The notes under the pieces were generated by a model. It did no database searches, was not told the DNA's origin, and was given only the letters and a program-made list of their open reading frames with translations. A program made the translations under genes and the position numbers. From Agromyces atrinae (GTDB lineage Bacteria > Actinomycetota > Actinomycetes > Actinomycetales > Microbacteriaceae), in the NCBI RefSeq assembly GCF_013407835.1, contig NZ_JACCBI010000001.1:1798001-1862000 (forward strand): a stretch of DNA of 64,000 bases, in the 5' to 3' direction. This document shows, one piece after another, positions 34,424 to 44,200 of the stretch (position 1 is its first letter; every line of letters begins with the position of its first letter).

Positions 34424-37400
34424 CTAGCGGGTGACCACCACGGTGAGAGGTGCGCTCTCGGTCTCGCCCGCGGCGTTGGCGAAGACCGCCGTCACCGTGT
34501 GGGTTCCGACCGGGATGCCCGACAGCTCGACACTCGCGCGCTGCGCACCGGGGCTCCGCGCGACGAGGTCGCCCGAACCCACCTCGGCTCCGTTCAGCAG
34601 GAACCGGTACGACGTCGCGTTCGTGCCCCACCACAGGTTCGCGGTGACGGTGAAGGCGCCGTCGCCGTCCCAGTTATCGTGGCTCAGCACGGGCGCGCCG
34701 GGGTTCGCCGCGTTCACGACGACGACCGTCGAGGATGTCGCGGTCGAACCCTTCGAGTTGACGAGCTCAGCCGTGTATTCGTACCGCCCGTTGGGCTTGC
34801 CGTCGAACGTGACGCCCGTCGTCTGCGACATGCCGGCCGTCGCCGGCAGCACGCGCGTCTCGATGAGTTCGCCGTTCTCGTAGAGCCGGAAGAGCGTGCC
34901 GGGGGTACCCCACCACAGGTTCATCACGACGTCGAAGTTGCCGTCGTGCAGCCCGTTCGCCCAGCCGCTCGTGTTCGAGAGCGTTCCCTGTCCGGGCTTC
35001 GACGTCGCCTGATCGGCCGGCACCACGAGCACGCTCGAACGCGCTTCGGCGACGAGGCCGGCGTTGTTCACCGCGGTCGCCGTCACCTCGAACTCGCCCG
35101 ACAGGCCCGCGAGGTCGATGACCGCGTCGGGCGAGACGGGCTCGCCGTCGAAGGTCACGTCGAGCGAACGGATGCCGGACTCCGGGTCATCCGCCGTGAT
35201 CGACAGCGTCAGACCGTCGGCGGCGTTCACGAGACCCTCGGGCAGTCCCGCGATGACGGGCGCCGTGGCATCCTCGTCGGGAGCGCCCACGTAGGCGATC
35301 GACGGAACCGGCGGCTCCTCCATGCCGACCCCGAGGTGGAAGCCGGGGTGCGGGGGCTGGTTGTAGGACGTGTTCTGCCATGCGACGCCGAGCCGGTAGG
35401 TCGGGTCGTGCATGAGCGTCGGAATGCGGTGCTCCGTTCCAGTCGTCGTCGTGAGGATGCGGAGGGCGTCGCCCGACGCGTGCCGCACGACGACCTCTTC
35501 ACGCCAATCGCCGAACAGGTCGGCCTGCAGCACCGGGGTGCCCTTCGTGCCGTTGTTCGAGAGCATGCCGTCGGCACGGAACAGCTCGACCTCGCGCTCG
35601 TTCTCCCAATCCCACTTCGAGATCGTCGGAACGCCCGTGAGCGCCGTCGCATCCCACGCGTGGTCGGTGATCTCGCGGAGGAGGTCGCCGTCCCACCACG
35701 TGACGAAGTTCGCCGCGGGGATGGTCGAGCCGAGCTCCTCGCCGGCCGCCGTCTTGAGCGTGCCGGAACGGGCGTTCCACGCGCCGCCGTCGGAGAGCGA
35801 CCACGCCTCCGATCCGGGATGACGCGGGTCGATCTCAGCCACCGCGCCGCGACCGGTGTCGCGCGAGCCCGAGTTCGCCCAGAGCACCTCGCCCGTCTCG
35901 GCGTCGCGCATCGTCGCGATGCGATTGCCGTTCGTGCCGGGCGACTCGTGCACGCCGAAGACCTCGAGGCCCAGACGCGCAGGGTCGAAGTCGCCGACGT
36001 GCAGCGCGTCGCCGTGCTTGAGGTCGGTGTTGTAGAGCACCGAGCCGTCGTGGTCGATCGTGAGGGCACCGAAGACGATCTCGTCGAGTCCGTCGCGGTC
36101 GACGTCGGCGATCGAGAGCTGGTGGTTGCCCTGACCCTCGTACTGACGGCCGGCCTGGTTCGAGTCGAATGTCCAGCGCTCAACGAGAGCGCCGTCGACG
36201 ATGTCGTACGCGACGATGACGGTGCGCGTGTAGTAGCCGCGACTCACGATGAGGCTCGGGCTCTCGCCGTCGAGGTAGGCGGTTCCGGCAAGGAACCGGT
36301 CGACCCGGTTACCGTACGTGTCGCCCCACGATCCGACGTTGCCGCGGGCGGGCTTGTACTCGATCGTGTCGAGCGCCGCACCCGTCGCGCCCTCGAAGAG
36401 GGTCAGGTACTCAGGGCCCGAGAGGATGTACCCGGCGGAGTTCCGGAAGTCGGCGGAAGGGTCGCCGATGACGGCGCCCGTTCCGTCGACCGTGCCGTCG
36501 GCGGTCTTGAACGCCACCTCGGCGCGGCCGTCGCCGTCGTAGTCGAACACCTGCAACTGCGTGTAGTGCGCGCCGGCGCGGATGTTCTTGCCGAGGTCGA
36601 TGCGCCACAGCTTCGTGCCGTCGAGCTTGTACGCGTCGACGTAGACGATGCCCGTGTAGCCCGACTGAGAGTTGTCCTTCGTGTTCGACGGGTTCCAGAT
36701 GATGACGATCTCGTACTCGCCGTCACCGTCGAGGTCTCCGACGCTCGCGTCGCCGGGGCTGTACGTGTAGCTCTCACCCGACGGAGTGACGCCGTCGGCG
36801 GGCTTGTCGAGCGCGACGTCGAGGAACTGGTCCTCCCACACGCCGAACTCGTCGGTCACGGTGACCTCGCGGTCGCCGATGTGCGCGGTCACGAGGTAGC
36901 TCGACTCGGTCGTGCCGTCGGGGTCGACGAGGTTCGTCGCACCGGTGATCGGCGCATCGGTGATCTTCGCGCCGTCGCGGTAGACGTCGAAGCCCAGGCC
37001 GCGGTCGTCGAGACCGAGCAGACGCCACCCGAGGTAGACGCCCTCGTCGACGGCCACGGCGACGGGCGAGCGGTCGAGGTACTCGGCCTCGCGCACGAGG
37101 GTCGTGACGGCCTCGGTCGCGAGCGTCGCCGACTCGTCCGACGTCCCGCCGCCGTTGAGCGCGACGACCCGGTAGAGGTACGGGCGCGTCGTGAGGACGG
37201 ATGCATCGGTGAAGGCCGGCTCCTCGAGCAGGGCGATCTCCTCGAACGGGATGTCCTCACGCGTCGAGCGGAACACCTTCCAGAGCGCGACGTCCTCGTC
37301 GTCATCCCACGCGAGCGACACGCTGTTGCGCTCGGTCGCGGTCGCGACGAGGCCGGTCGGCGCCGCGGGGCGCTCGAGGCTCGGGTCGACGATCTGCACG

Positions 37401-38194
37401 TCGATCGGTGCCGACGGGCGCGAGGTGCGCTCGGCGCTCACGGTCGCGACGGCGTACTGGTAGCTCTCGCCGAGCCCGACGGTGTCGTCGGTGTAGTCGG
37501 TCGACGCGGTGCGGCCGATCTCGGTGAGCGCGCCGCCCGGAGCCGAGCGCAGCACGCTGTATTCGACGGCGTCGGGCGCGGCATCCCACGTGAGGGTCGC
37601 CGACAGGTCGCCCGAGGCGTCGACGGTCGCGGCGAGTCCGGCGGGTGCGGGCAGCGGCGTCTGCACGCGGATGCCGTTGATGCGCCCGTCGGCGGCGCCG
37701 ACGATGTTCAGCTGCCCGTCGCTCACCTCGACGGCGGGGAAGAACTCCTCGTGGATGTCGGGGGCGTTCGTCCGCGGACCGGTGAACGCCACACCCTCGA
37801 TCGTGAGGTTCGTGCGGTTGGCGGCGATGAGGTCGCCCGCCCACGTCGTGACCTCGTACGTGCCGTTCGGCAGGTCGACGGCGAACTCCCACGCGCCGTT
37901 CACGAAGTCGCGGAGCATCGCCGAGCCGTTGCCGCCGCGGTCGCGGAAGCTCGTGCCGCCCGAGAGGAAGCCGTAGCCGAGGTCGGCCGAGTAGGTGGAG
38001 CCGGCGGCGATGCCGATCCAGCCGGGTTCGACGGGGGATGACGGTCCGCCGAAGTCGAACGCGAGGTCGACCTTCTCGTCGGCGTGTGCAGCCGTCGGAA
38101 CGAGGACGAGGGCCGCGGCGACGACCGAGGCGGTGAGTGTCGCGAAGAGCGACCGTGATCGTGACCGGGTTCGGCCGGGCGGCGTGGGTCTCAT
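34424..38194 (-). CDS. Secreted multidomain rhamnogalacturonan lyase (PL11-like)
   Basis: A 1256-residue exported enzyme. A signal peptide (residues 1-38, ending 'PTAAHA') is followed by a binding-type domain (about 40-170), two fibronectin type III domains (about 180-270 and 275-365), the catalytic PL11 region (about 370-960, with Ca-binding-like 'DLDGDGEYEIVIIWNP' and 'DYDGDGRAEVAFKTADG' and 'HALHVG'-type propeller repeats), an Ig-like domain, and two tandem C-terminal modules each with 'NLWWGT' (about 1095 and 1186) that resemble carbohydrate-binding Ig modules. It should cleave the rhamnogalacturonan I backbone of pectin by elimination outside the cell. The ATG has a perfect AGGAG site; a much longer upstream frame lacks any signal peptide. 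LacI-type palindromes lie upstream. Confidence 0.9.
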   Translation of the reverse strand: MRPTPPGRTRSRSRSLFATLTASVVAAALVLVPTAAHADEKVDLAFDFGGPSSPVEPGWIGIAAGSTYSADLGYGFLSGGTSFRDRGGNGSAMLRDFVNGAWEFAVDLPNGTYEVTTWAGDLIAANRTNLTIEGVAFTGPRTNAPDIHEEFFPAVEVSDGQLNIVGAADGRINGIRVQTPLPAPAGLAATVDASGDLSATLTWDAAPDAVEYSVLRSAPGGALTEIGRTASTDYTDDTVGLGESYQYAVATVSAERTSRPSAPIDVQIVDPSLERPAAPTGLVATATERNSVSLAWDDDEDVALWKVFRSTREDIPFEEIALLEEPAFTDASVLTTRPYLYRVVALNGGGTSDESATLATEAVTTLVREAEYLDRSPVAVAVDEGVYLGWRLLGLDDRGLGFDVYRDGAKITDAPITGATNLVDPDGTTESSYLVTAHIGDREVTVTDEFGVWEDQFLDVALDKPADGVTPSGESYTYSPGDASVGDLDGDGEYEIVIIWNPSNTKDNSQSGYTGIVYVDAYKLDGTKLWRIDLGKNIRAGAHYTQLQVFDYDGDGRAEVAFKTADGTVDGTGAVIGDPSADFRNSAGYILSGPEYLTLFEGATGAALDTIEYKPARGNVGSWGDTYGNRVDRFLAGTAYLDGESPSLIVSRGYYTRTVIVAYDIVDGALVERWTFDSNQAGRQYEGQGNHQLSIADVDRDGLDEIVFGALTIDHDGSVLYNTDLKHGDALHVGDFDPARLGLEVFGVHESPGTNGNRIATMRDAETGEVLWANSGSRDTGRGAVAEIDPRHPGSEAWSLSDGGAWNARSGTLKTAAGEELGSTIPAANFVTWWDGDLLREITDHAWDATALTGVPTISKWDWENEREVELFRADGMLSNNGTKGTPVLQADLFGDWREEVVVRHASGDALRILTTTTGTEHRIPTLMHDPTYRLGVAWQNTSYNQPPHPGFHLGVGMEEPPVPSIAYVGAPDEDATAPVIAGLPEGLVNAADGLTLSITADDPESGIRSLDVTFDGEPVSPDAVIDLAGLSGEFEVTATAVNNAGLVAEARSSVLVVPADQATSKPGQGTLSNTSGWANGLHDGNFDVVMNLWWGTPGTLFRLYENGELIETRVLPATAGMSQTTGVTFDGKPNGRYEYTAELVNSKGSTATSSTVVVVNAANPGAPVLSHDNWDGDGAFTVTANLWWGTNATSYRFLLNGAEVGSGDLVARSPGAQRASVELSGIPVGTHTVTAVFANAAGETESAPLTVVVTR

Positions 38195-38632
38195 GTGATC
38201 TCCTGTGATCGTTTCCGCTCGCGCAGGCATGTTCACGGCGCGCCGGAGGGACGCTTCGCGAGGCGCGACGAACGGGGCCGTCGGTGAGGCGGTGACGGCA
38301 CGTGTTTCGGAAGGGATGAGTGGTGTGCTCTCGTCGGTGAGGAGCGCTCCTTCGACTGTCGACACTGACGAGCCGGATCGGGAAATCGCTTTCCCGGCCC
38401 GGGTTCCATCCTCCCCGACATCCACCCCCGAGGTCAACCCTCGCCGCTCCTTCCCTCCGCCCCTCCCTCGCGCTCCTCCCCCTTCGGCCTTCAGTCTCGG
38501 CGTCACGAATGTGCTGTTCGCGGGGTCGGAACAGCACATTCGTGACGCCGAGACTGGGCTCGCGGGGGCGGGGGTGCGCGTGCGCGGTGAGGCGCCGGAG
38601 GAGCGACGGCGGGCGCGAGTAGTCTCGAAGGC
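38195..38632. promoter_or_regulatory. 438-bp divergent region with two operator-like palindromes
   Basis: No gene is visible here. AGGAGCGCTCCT (38340-38351) is a perfect 12-bp palindrome and CGGGAAATCGCTTTCCCG (38379-38396) is another with a short centre. Both have the form of LacI-family operators and may regulate the pectin-lyase gene. Nearer the right end lies family B palindrome copy 4. The rest is GC-rich sequence with no other structure that I can see. Confidence 0.5.
38495..38555. repeat. 61-bp palindrome, family B copy 4
   Basis: Perfect 23-bp arms (38495-38517, 38533-38555) with a 15-base loop. Outer arm GTCTCGGCGTCACG; inner nine bases AATGTGCTG. It sits between divergent genes, where a terminator would serve no gene. 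Confidence 0.9.
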
Positions 38633-39286
38633 ATGGAACAGGTGCCGCTCTCGCTCTTCGTGAGCGACCCGGCGCCCCGCCTCTCGCACCGCGAGCGGAT
38701 CGTCGCCGACTCGGGCGATCGCGTCGCGTGGCTCCGTGCCCGCGCGCAGGGCATCACGGCGACGGATGTCGCGAAGCTCTCGTCGGCCGCCTCGATCCAG
38801 ACGGCCGCGTGGGAGAAGTTCCACGGCTCGTTCTCGGGCAACTCGTACACGCAGCACGGCCGCGAGCGCGAACCCGTCATCGCCGAGTGGGTGCTGCGCG
38901 AGCACGGCATCGACGCGAGCTCGCTCCTCTTCCACGCCGAGGCCGATCGGCGACACCTCGCGACGCCCGACGGCCTCGTCGAACGCGCCGACGGCCGCCT
39001 CGAGCTCGCCGAGATCAAGACGACGTCGAAGCCGTGGCGCTCGATCCCCCGCGCCTACCTCCGACAGGTGTGGTGGCAGCAGTACGTGCTCGGCGCCGAA
39101 CGCACCCTCGTCGTGTGGGAGCAGCACGAAGGATTCCGACCCGTCGGCGACCCCGAATGCCGGTGGGTCGATCGTGACGACTCGCAGATCGAGCTGCTCG
39201 TGCACCTCGCCGACTCGCTCCTCGCCGCCCTCGGCCGCCCGCCGCGGCCGGCCCGGGGGCCGATGGTCCTCCGGACCGACGTGTGA
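38633..39286 (+). CDS. YqaJ-like exonuclease-fold protein
   Basis: A 217-residue protein of the YqaJ/lambda-exonuclease nuclease fold. 'ARAQGITATDVAKLSS' near residue 37, 'YTQHGREREPVIAEWVLREH' near 72, 'LATPDGLVE' near 109 and 'LAEIKTTSKPW' near 126 give the Arg, Asp and ExK residues of the active site. In phages such enzymes act in strand-exchange recombination with a single-strand annealing protein, but no phage gene is nearby, so a chromosomal repair or processing role is more likely. It overlaps the following hydrolase gene by four bases. Confidence 0.83.
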   Translation: MEQVPLSLFVSDPAPRLSHRERIVADSGDRVAWLRARAQGITATDVAKLSSAASIQTAAWEKFHGSFSGNSYTQHGREREPVIAEWVLREHGIDASSLLFHAEADRRHLATPDGLVERADGRLELAEIKTTSKPWRSIPRAYLRQVWWQQYVLGAERTLVVWEQHEGFRPVGDPECRWVDRDDSQIELLVHLADSLLAALGRPPRPARGPMVLRTDV

Positions 39287-40032
39287 CGACACTCCTCCTG
39301 CACGGGCTCGGAGCCGACAGCACTCAGCCGCTCGGCCTCTTCTCCCCCGTGCTCGATGCGCTCGGCCACGACGACGTCTCTGCCCCCGACGTGCGCGCTC
39401 ACGGCACCGCGGCCCATTCGCTCGGAACCGCCGCCGACTACGCCCTCGACCGACTCGCCGACGACGCGCTCTCCCGCGTCGGCACGCTCGACGGGCCGGT
39501 CACCCTCATCGGCATCTCGATGGGTGCCGCGATCGCCCTCCGCATCGCGCTCCGTCGCCTCGTACCGATCGAGCGCGCGATCTTCGTGCGGCCCGCCTTC
39601 GGCAGCGTGCCCCTCGCCGACAATCTCGCGCCCTTCCCCGTCATCGGCGAGCTCCTCCGCTCGCGCGGCCCCGTCGAGGGCGCCCGCGTGTTCCGCCAGA
39701 GCGAGGCATACCACCGCATCGAGCTCGCCTCCCCCGCGGGCGGGCGCGGCCTCCTGTCGCAGTTCCGGGCGACGGATGCCACGGGCCGGTCGATCCGACT
39801 CATCGAGGTTCCGCGGAACCGCGCCTACGCGTCATCCGCCGAACTCACCGGCCTCGGCGATGTCGCGACGGCCGTGATCGGCGCACCCCGCGACCCCGTG
39901 CACCCCTTCGCCCTTGCGGAGGAATGGGCCGGCGGCCTCGGGGCGCCGCTCGAGCGTCTGCCAGCGCGCGACGACGGGCTCGCCGCGCAGACCGAGGCGT
40001 TGCGCACGTTCGTCGCGCGGCACCTCGCCTGA
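39283..40032 (+). CDS. Alpha/beta hydrolase
   Basis: A 249-residue hydrolase-fold protein. The N-terminus 'TTLLLHGLGADS' is the oxyanion strand; the nucleophile elbow is 'LIGISMGAAIAL' (about residues 75-86); 'IGAPRDPVHPF' near 200 offers the acid. The catalytic His is not clear; the sequence after 'PARDDG' lacks the usual GH, so activity is less certain. GTGA overlap with the YqaJ-like gene suggests one transcript, though no functional link is obvious. Confidence 0.78.
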   Translation: MTTLLLHGLGADSTQPLGLFSPVLDALGHDDVSAPDVRAHGTAAHSLGTAADYALDRLADDALSRVGTLDGPVTLIGISMGAAIALRIALRRLVPIERAIFVRPAFGSVPLADNLAPFPVIGELLRSRGPVEGARVFRQSEAYHRIELASPAGGRGLLSQFRATDATGRSIRLIEVPRNRAYASSAELTGLGDVATAVIGAPRDPVHPFALAEEWAGGLGAPLERLPARDDGLAAQTEALRTFVARHLA

Positions 40033-40075
40033 CGCGCGCCCGGCGAGCGGATGACGCGCGCTCGGGCGATCGCGC

Positions 40076-40143
40076 GCTCAGCCCCGGCGCCCGCTTAGCC
40101 CCGTCGCGAGCTCAGCCTCGTCGTGAACTCAGCCCCGTCGCGC
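40076..40143. repeat. Four 17-bp tandem units at the end of the Pr6Pr gene
   Basis: Units GCTCAGCCCCGGCGCCC, GCTTAGCCCCGTCGCGA, GCTCAGCCTCGTCGTGA and ACTCAGCCCCGTCGCGC run head to tail from 40076 to 40143. The last unit contains the stop codon of the leftward membrane-protein gene. Confidence 0.75.
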
Positions 40144-40764
40144 GGCGGGCAGCCGCGTGCGCGAGAGCGCGACGACACCCGCGCCGACGAGCAGGATGAA
40201 CGCCGCGATCGCGATGACGTAGACCGCGACCGCCCCGTAGCCGCCGTTCGCGGGGTTGAGGAAGGGGTACGGGTACCAGCCGACGATCGGCCCGCGGATC
40301 ATCGAGTACACGGCCCACACGAGAGGGAACACGGCGATGAGCCAGAACCGCTGCCACGCGATGGGCGTGCGACCCGGTGCGATGAGCCAGTCGACGACGA
40401 GGTAGAGCGGCGCCCACACGTGGAGGATCTCGTTCGACCACGCCACCGTCGTCGCCTGGTCGAGCGAGATGTCGCGCAGCAGGAGGTTGTAGACGACGAA
40501 CGTCGTCGCCATGTACGTCACGATGCACGCGCGCACGAGGTTGTAGGTCGGAGGGTCGACGCGACCGGCGACCGCGTAGACGACTCCGACGACGAGCACG
40601 ATCGCCGAGAGCGCGTTCGAGAGGATCGTGAAGAAGCTGAAGAAGTTGACGACGAAAGCGAGCCGGTCGGGCACCATGCTCCAGCTCTGCACGAACTGAC
40701 CGACGATCGCGATGACGATGGCGGCCGCGGCGGCGATGCGCAGCACGATGACGAGCGGTTTCAC
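40129..40764 (-). CDS. Pr6Pr-family membrane protein
   Basis: A 211-residue integral membrane protein with six predicted helices. 'FFSFFTILSNALSAIVLVVG' near residue 42, the polar 'WSNEILHVWAPLYLVVDWLI' near 108, and 'YPYPFLNPANGGYG' near 165 are typical of the bacterial Pr6Pr (FAR-17a/AIG1-like) family. Eukaryotic relatives include fatty-acid ester hydrolases with Thr and His active residues; activity here is unknown. It begins with GTG at 40764, preceded by GGAGGG. Confidence 0.82.
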   Translation of the reverse strand: MKPLVIVLRIAAAAAIVIAIVGQFVQSWSMVPDRLAFVVNFFSFFTILSNALSAIVLVVGVVYAVAGRVDPPTYNLVRACIVTYMATTFVVYNLLLRDISLDQATTVAWSNEILHVWAPLYLVVDWLIAPGRTPIAWQRFWLIAVFPLVWAVYSMIRGPIVGWYPYPFLNPANGGYGAVAVYVIAIAAFILLVGAGVVALSRTRLPAARRG

Positions 40765-40837
40765 GGGCCCTCCCTCGGGTGTCGTCGAAGCCTAGCGGCG
40801 GCTGCGAGAGCGCGCCACGCTCGCAATAATGGAAGGG

Positions 40838-41134
40838 ATGTCTGAGCACGATCCCGCACCACGCCCGCGCCGAAACCCCACGATCCGGCAGTCCGTCATC
40901 GGCGGCGGGATCGTCGTCGTCGTCGGTCTCCTCCTCGCCGCGGGCGCCGTCTACATCTCCGCACGCACGGGTGGAGACCTCACCGAACACGTCGGGAGTC
41001 GGAGGTCCGGCGTACCCGCGTGGTTCGCGATCTCGGTGATCACGTTCCTCTCGCTCGTCGTCACGGTCTTCGGCGTGCTGATGACTGCCCTCGGCATCCG
41101 CGCCGCGCGCTCCGGCGATTCACCGACGTCGTAG
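40838..41134 (+). CDS. Small two-helix membrane protein, function unknown
   Basis: About 98 residues with two predicted helices (about 20-44 and 62-88) separated by a short polar loop, and a charged N-terminus. I do not recognise the family. Two ATGs are close: 40829 and 40838. GGAAGGG directly precedes the second, too near to be ideal, while the first could be leaderless; I list the second. It is divergent from the Pr6Pr gene and converges on eccC, separated from it by a long palindrome. Confidence 0.65.
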   Translation: MSEHDPAPRPRRNPTIRQSVIGGGIVVVVGLLLAAGAVYISARTGGDLTEHVGSRRSGVPAWFAISVITFLSLVVTVFGVLMTALGIRAARSGDSPTS

Positions 41135-41141
41135 ACGCGTG

Positions 41142-41229
41142 TGACCGTTACGGCGGAACACGGGTGCGACACGCGAAGCGCGACGGCGTGTGCGCGGCGC
41201 GTCGCATCCGACATCCGCCGGAACGGTCA
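41142..41229. repeat. 88-bp palindrome, family D copy 1
   Basis: Arms TGACCGTTACGGCGGA (41142-41157) and TCCGCCGGAACGGTCA (41214-41229) pair with one mismatch. The interior contains GTGCGACACGC and GCGTCGCAT. It lies between convergent genes and resembles 56333-56419 in the opposite orientation. Confidence 0.75.
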
Positions 41230-41250
41230 GAGCGCCCCGCGCGCCGCCGC

Positions 41251-44200
41251 TCAGGAGAAGTGCGGCGGCACCCAGGCGAGCTGAGCGGCGACGACACCGC
41301 GGCTGCGGCTGACGATCTGCGCGCGGCCGGGCACGGCGGGTGCAGCCTTGACCTTGCCGATGAGCTGGCCCTCTTCCGGGTTTCCGCTCAGCAGGATGCC
41401 GGTCGTGCCGAGGTCGGTCAGGCGCTGGATGATCGGGTCGTAGGCCGCACGGCTCGCACCGCCCGCACGTCGGGTGAGGATGACGTGGAGGCCGAGGTCG
41501 CTCGCCTGGGCGAGGAGCGGGGCGATCGCGGCGAGCGGGTTGCCGAGCGACGTCGACACGAGGTCATAGTCGTCGACGAGGATGAAGCCTTCGGCGCCCG
41601 TCCACCACGACCGTGACCGCAGCTGCTCGGGGGTGACGTCGGGTCCGGGGATGCGGCTCTGGAAGAACGCGGCGAGCTCGGCCACACCGCTCATCGCCAT
41701 GTCGTGAGCCGTGAGGTACGCCCCGAGGTACTCCTGCGGGATCTCGCCGAGCAGTGCGCGACGGTAGTCGAGCACGAAGATCTTCGCTTCCTTCGGCGTG
41801 TAGAGGCGCATGATCTCGTGGGCGTACGCGCGCAGCATCGACGACTTGCCCGAGTCGGAGTCACCGTACAGGTACAGGTGCGGCTCCTCGAGCGGATCGA
41901 TCGTGAAGGGCGCGAGGTCTGCCTCGTCGATGCCGAGCACGATCTCGCGCGAGTCGGGCGCGAGGAGCGGGCGGATCTCGTCGAGCGAGATGCTCTCGGG
42001 CAGCAGACGGAGCTTCGGGCCGGCCGGCCCCGTCCACGCGGCGGTCACCTGTTCGATGACGTGGTCGACGCCGTCGGCGAGGCTCGACGCGTCGTCGACA
42101 CCGTCGATGCGCGGCAGCGCCGTGAGCATCTGCAACCCGGCGGCGTTCAGACCGCGTCCGGGGATGGCGGTCACGTTCGCCGCAGCCTTGCGGTTGATCT
42201 CGGAGTCGGTCGAGTCACCGAGACGCAGCTCGACGCGCGTGCCGATGAGGTCCTTGAGGTTCGCGCGGACCTCCATCCAGCGCGCGGCCGTGATGACGAT
42301 GTGGATGCCGTAGGTAAGGCCTCGCGCGGCGATCGTCTGGATCTGAGCCTCGAGCGCCTCGAACTCGCCGCGGAGCGTCGACCAGCCGTCGATGACGAGG
42401 AAGACGTCGCCGTAGCCGTCGTCGACCTGACCCGTGGCCCGGCGCTGACGGTACGTGTCGATCGAGTCGATGCCGTTCTGGCGGAAGTACACCTCGCGGG
42501 CGTTGAGCAGACCCATGACCTCGGCGATGGTGCGTCGCACGACGTCGGGCTCGGAGCGCGTCGCGAGCCCGGAGAGGTGCGGGAAGCTCTGCAGGCCCGA
42601 GAAGCTACCGCCACCGAAGTCGAGCACGAAGAACTGCACCTCGAGCGGCGTGTGCGTGAGCGCGAGCGCGACCATGGTCGTTCGGGCGAGCGTCGACTTG
42701 CCGCTGAGCGGCGCACCCACGATCGCCATGTGTCCGGCGGCACCACCGAGGGAGATCACGAGGTTCTCGCGGCGCTGCTCGAGCGGGACGTCGACGATGC
42801 CGAGCGGCACCGTGAGTCCGCCGACGGCGCGCCACTGACGCGAGACGAGGCCGAGTGCGGGGTCGACGGTGAGGTCGCCGAAGAGCTGGTCGAGCGTCGC
42901 GGGAGTCTCGAGGGGCGGCAGCCACACGCGGTGGGCGACGGGGCCCCGACCCGACATCCGCTCGACGGCGATCTCGAACGTCGATCGCTTCTCTTCGGGC
43001 TCGCTCACGGTCGGCTCGATGGCCGGCGCGTCGTCGGTCGGCTCGGGCTTGGCCGAGGGGGCGGCCGTGAAGAGCTCGACCGACGCCTCGCTCGAACCGG
43101 ACGAACTCGTGCCGGAGCTGATGGCCCGGCGTCGACGGGGCGGAGGTCCGGAGACGTACGCCGCACGGAACTGCGTCATCGTCTCGGTGTCGCTCTTCAG
43201 GAATCCGACACCGGGCTGCTGCGGAAGCGTGTAGGCGTCGGGCACACCGAGGATCGAGCGCGACTCGGCCGCCGAGAACGTGCGGAGACCGACGCGGTAC
43301 GAGAGGTAGGTGTCGAGGCCGCGGAGCTTGCCCTCTTCGAGGCGCTGCGACGCGAGCAACAGGTGCACCTGCAGCGAACGGCCGACGCGACCGATGTTGA
43401 CGAAGCTCTCGACGAACTCGGGCTTCGCGGCGAGCAGCTCGGAGAACTCGTCGGCGACGATGAGGAGGGCCGGCAGCGGTGCGAGGTCGGTGCGGCCACC
43501 GCGACGCGCCTTCTCGTAGTCGGAGACGTTGGCGAAGTTGCCGGACGCGCGCAGCAGCTCCTGGCGGCGCACGACCTCGCCCTGCAGGGCGTCCTGGAAT
43601 CGGTCGACGAGCGAGATCTCGTCGCCGAGGTTCGTGATGATGGCCGAGACGTGCGGCATGCCGGCCATGCCGGCGAAGGTCGCGCCACCCTTGAAGTCGA
43701 CGAGCACGAAGTTCAGCTGCTCGGGCGAGTGGGTGAGCGCGAGGGCGAGCACGAGCGTTCGGAGCACCTCCGACTTACCCGAACCGGTCGCACCGATCAT
43801 GACACCGTGCGGACCCATGCCCTGCTGGGCGGACTCCTTGATGTCGAGCACGATCGGCAGGCCGGTCGTGTCCTGACCGATCGGCACGCGCAGGCGGTCG
43901 CGCTCAAGGCGCGGCTGCCACGCGACGTCGAAGTCGATGTCGCGCACGTCGGGCAGGCCGAGCAGGTCGATGAGCTCTTCCTGCTTCGTCGATCCGCGCG
44001 TCGTCTTCTCGGTGCTCGTCATCGAGTAGAGCGGCATGAGACGACGAGCCGTCGCCTCGGCCTCGACGATGCTCACGGTGTCGGGCGTGAACCGGCGCGC
44101 GGGAAGCTGGAGGGTGATGAGCTCGGCCGCGTCGCCCGAGTCGTCGAAGGCGATGCGCAGCGCGTCGGGATCGTCGAGCTCTCCCCATCGAGCGGGAAGG

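Noticed and set aside
34499..38041. A 1180-codon open frame antisense to the pectin-lyase gene
   Set aside because: High GC leaves few stops in shadow frames; the translation is Arg/Val/Asp-rich with no domain, while the opposite strand has a signal peptide, ribosome site and recognised domains.
38633..39286. Prophage remnant, because of the YqaJ-like recombinase
   Set aside because: No integrase, annealing protein, structural gene or attachment repeat nearby; base composition matches the surroundings.
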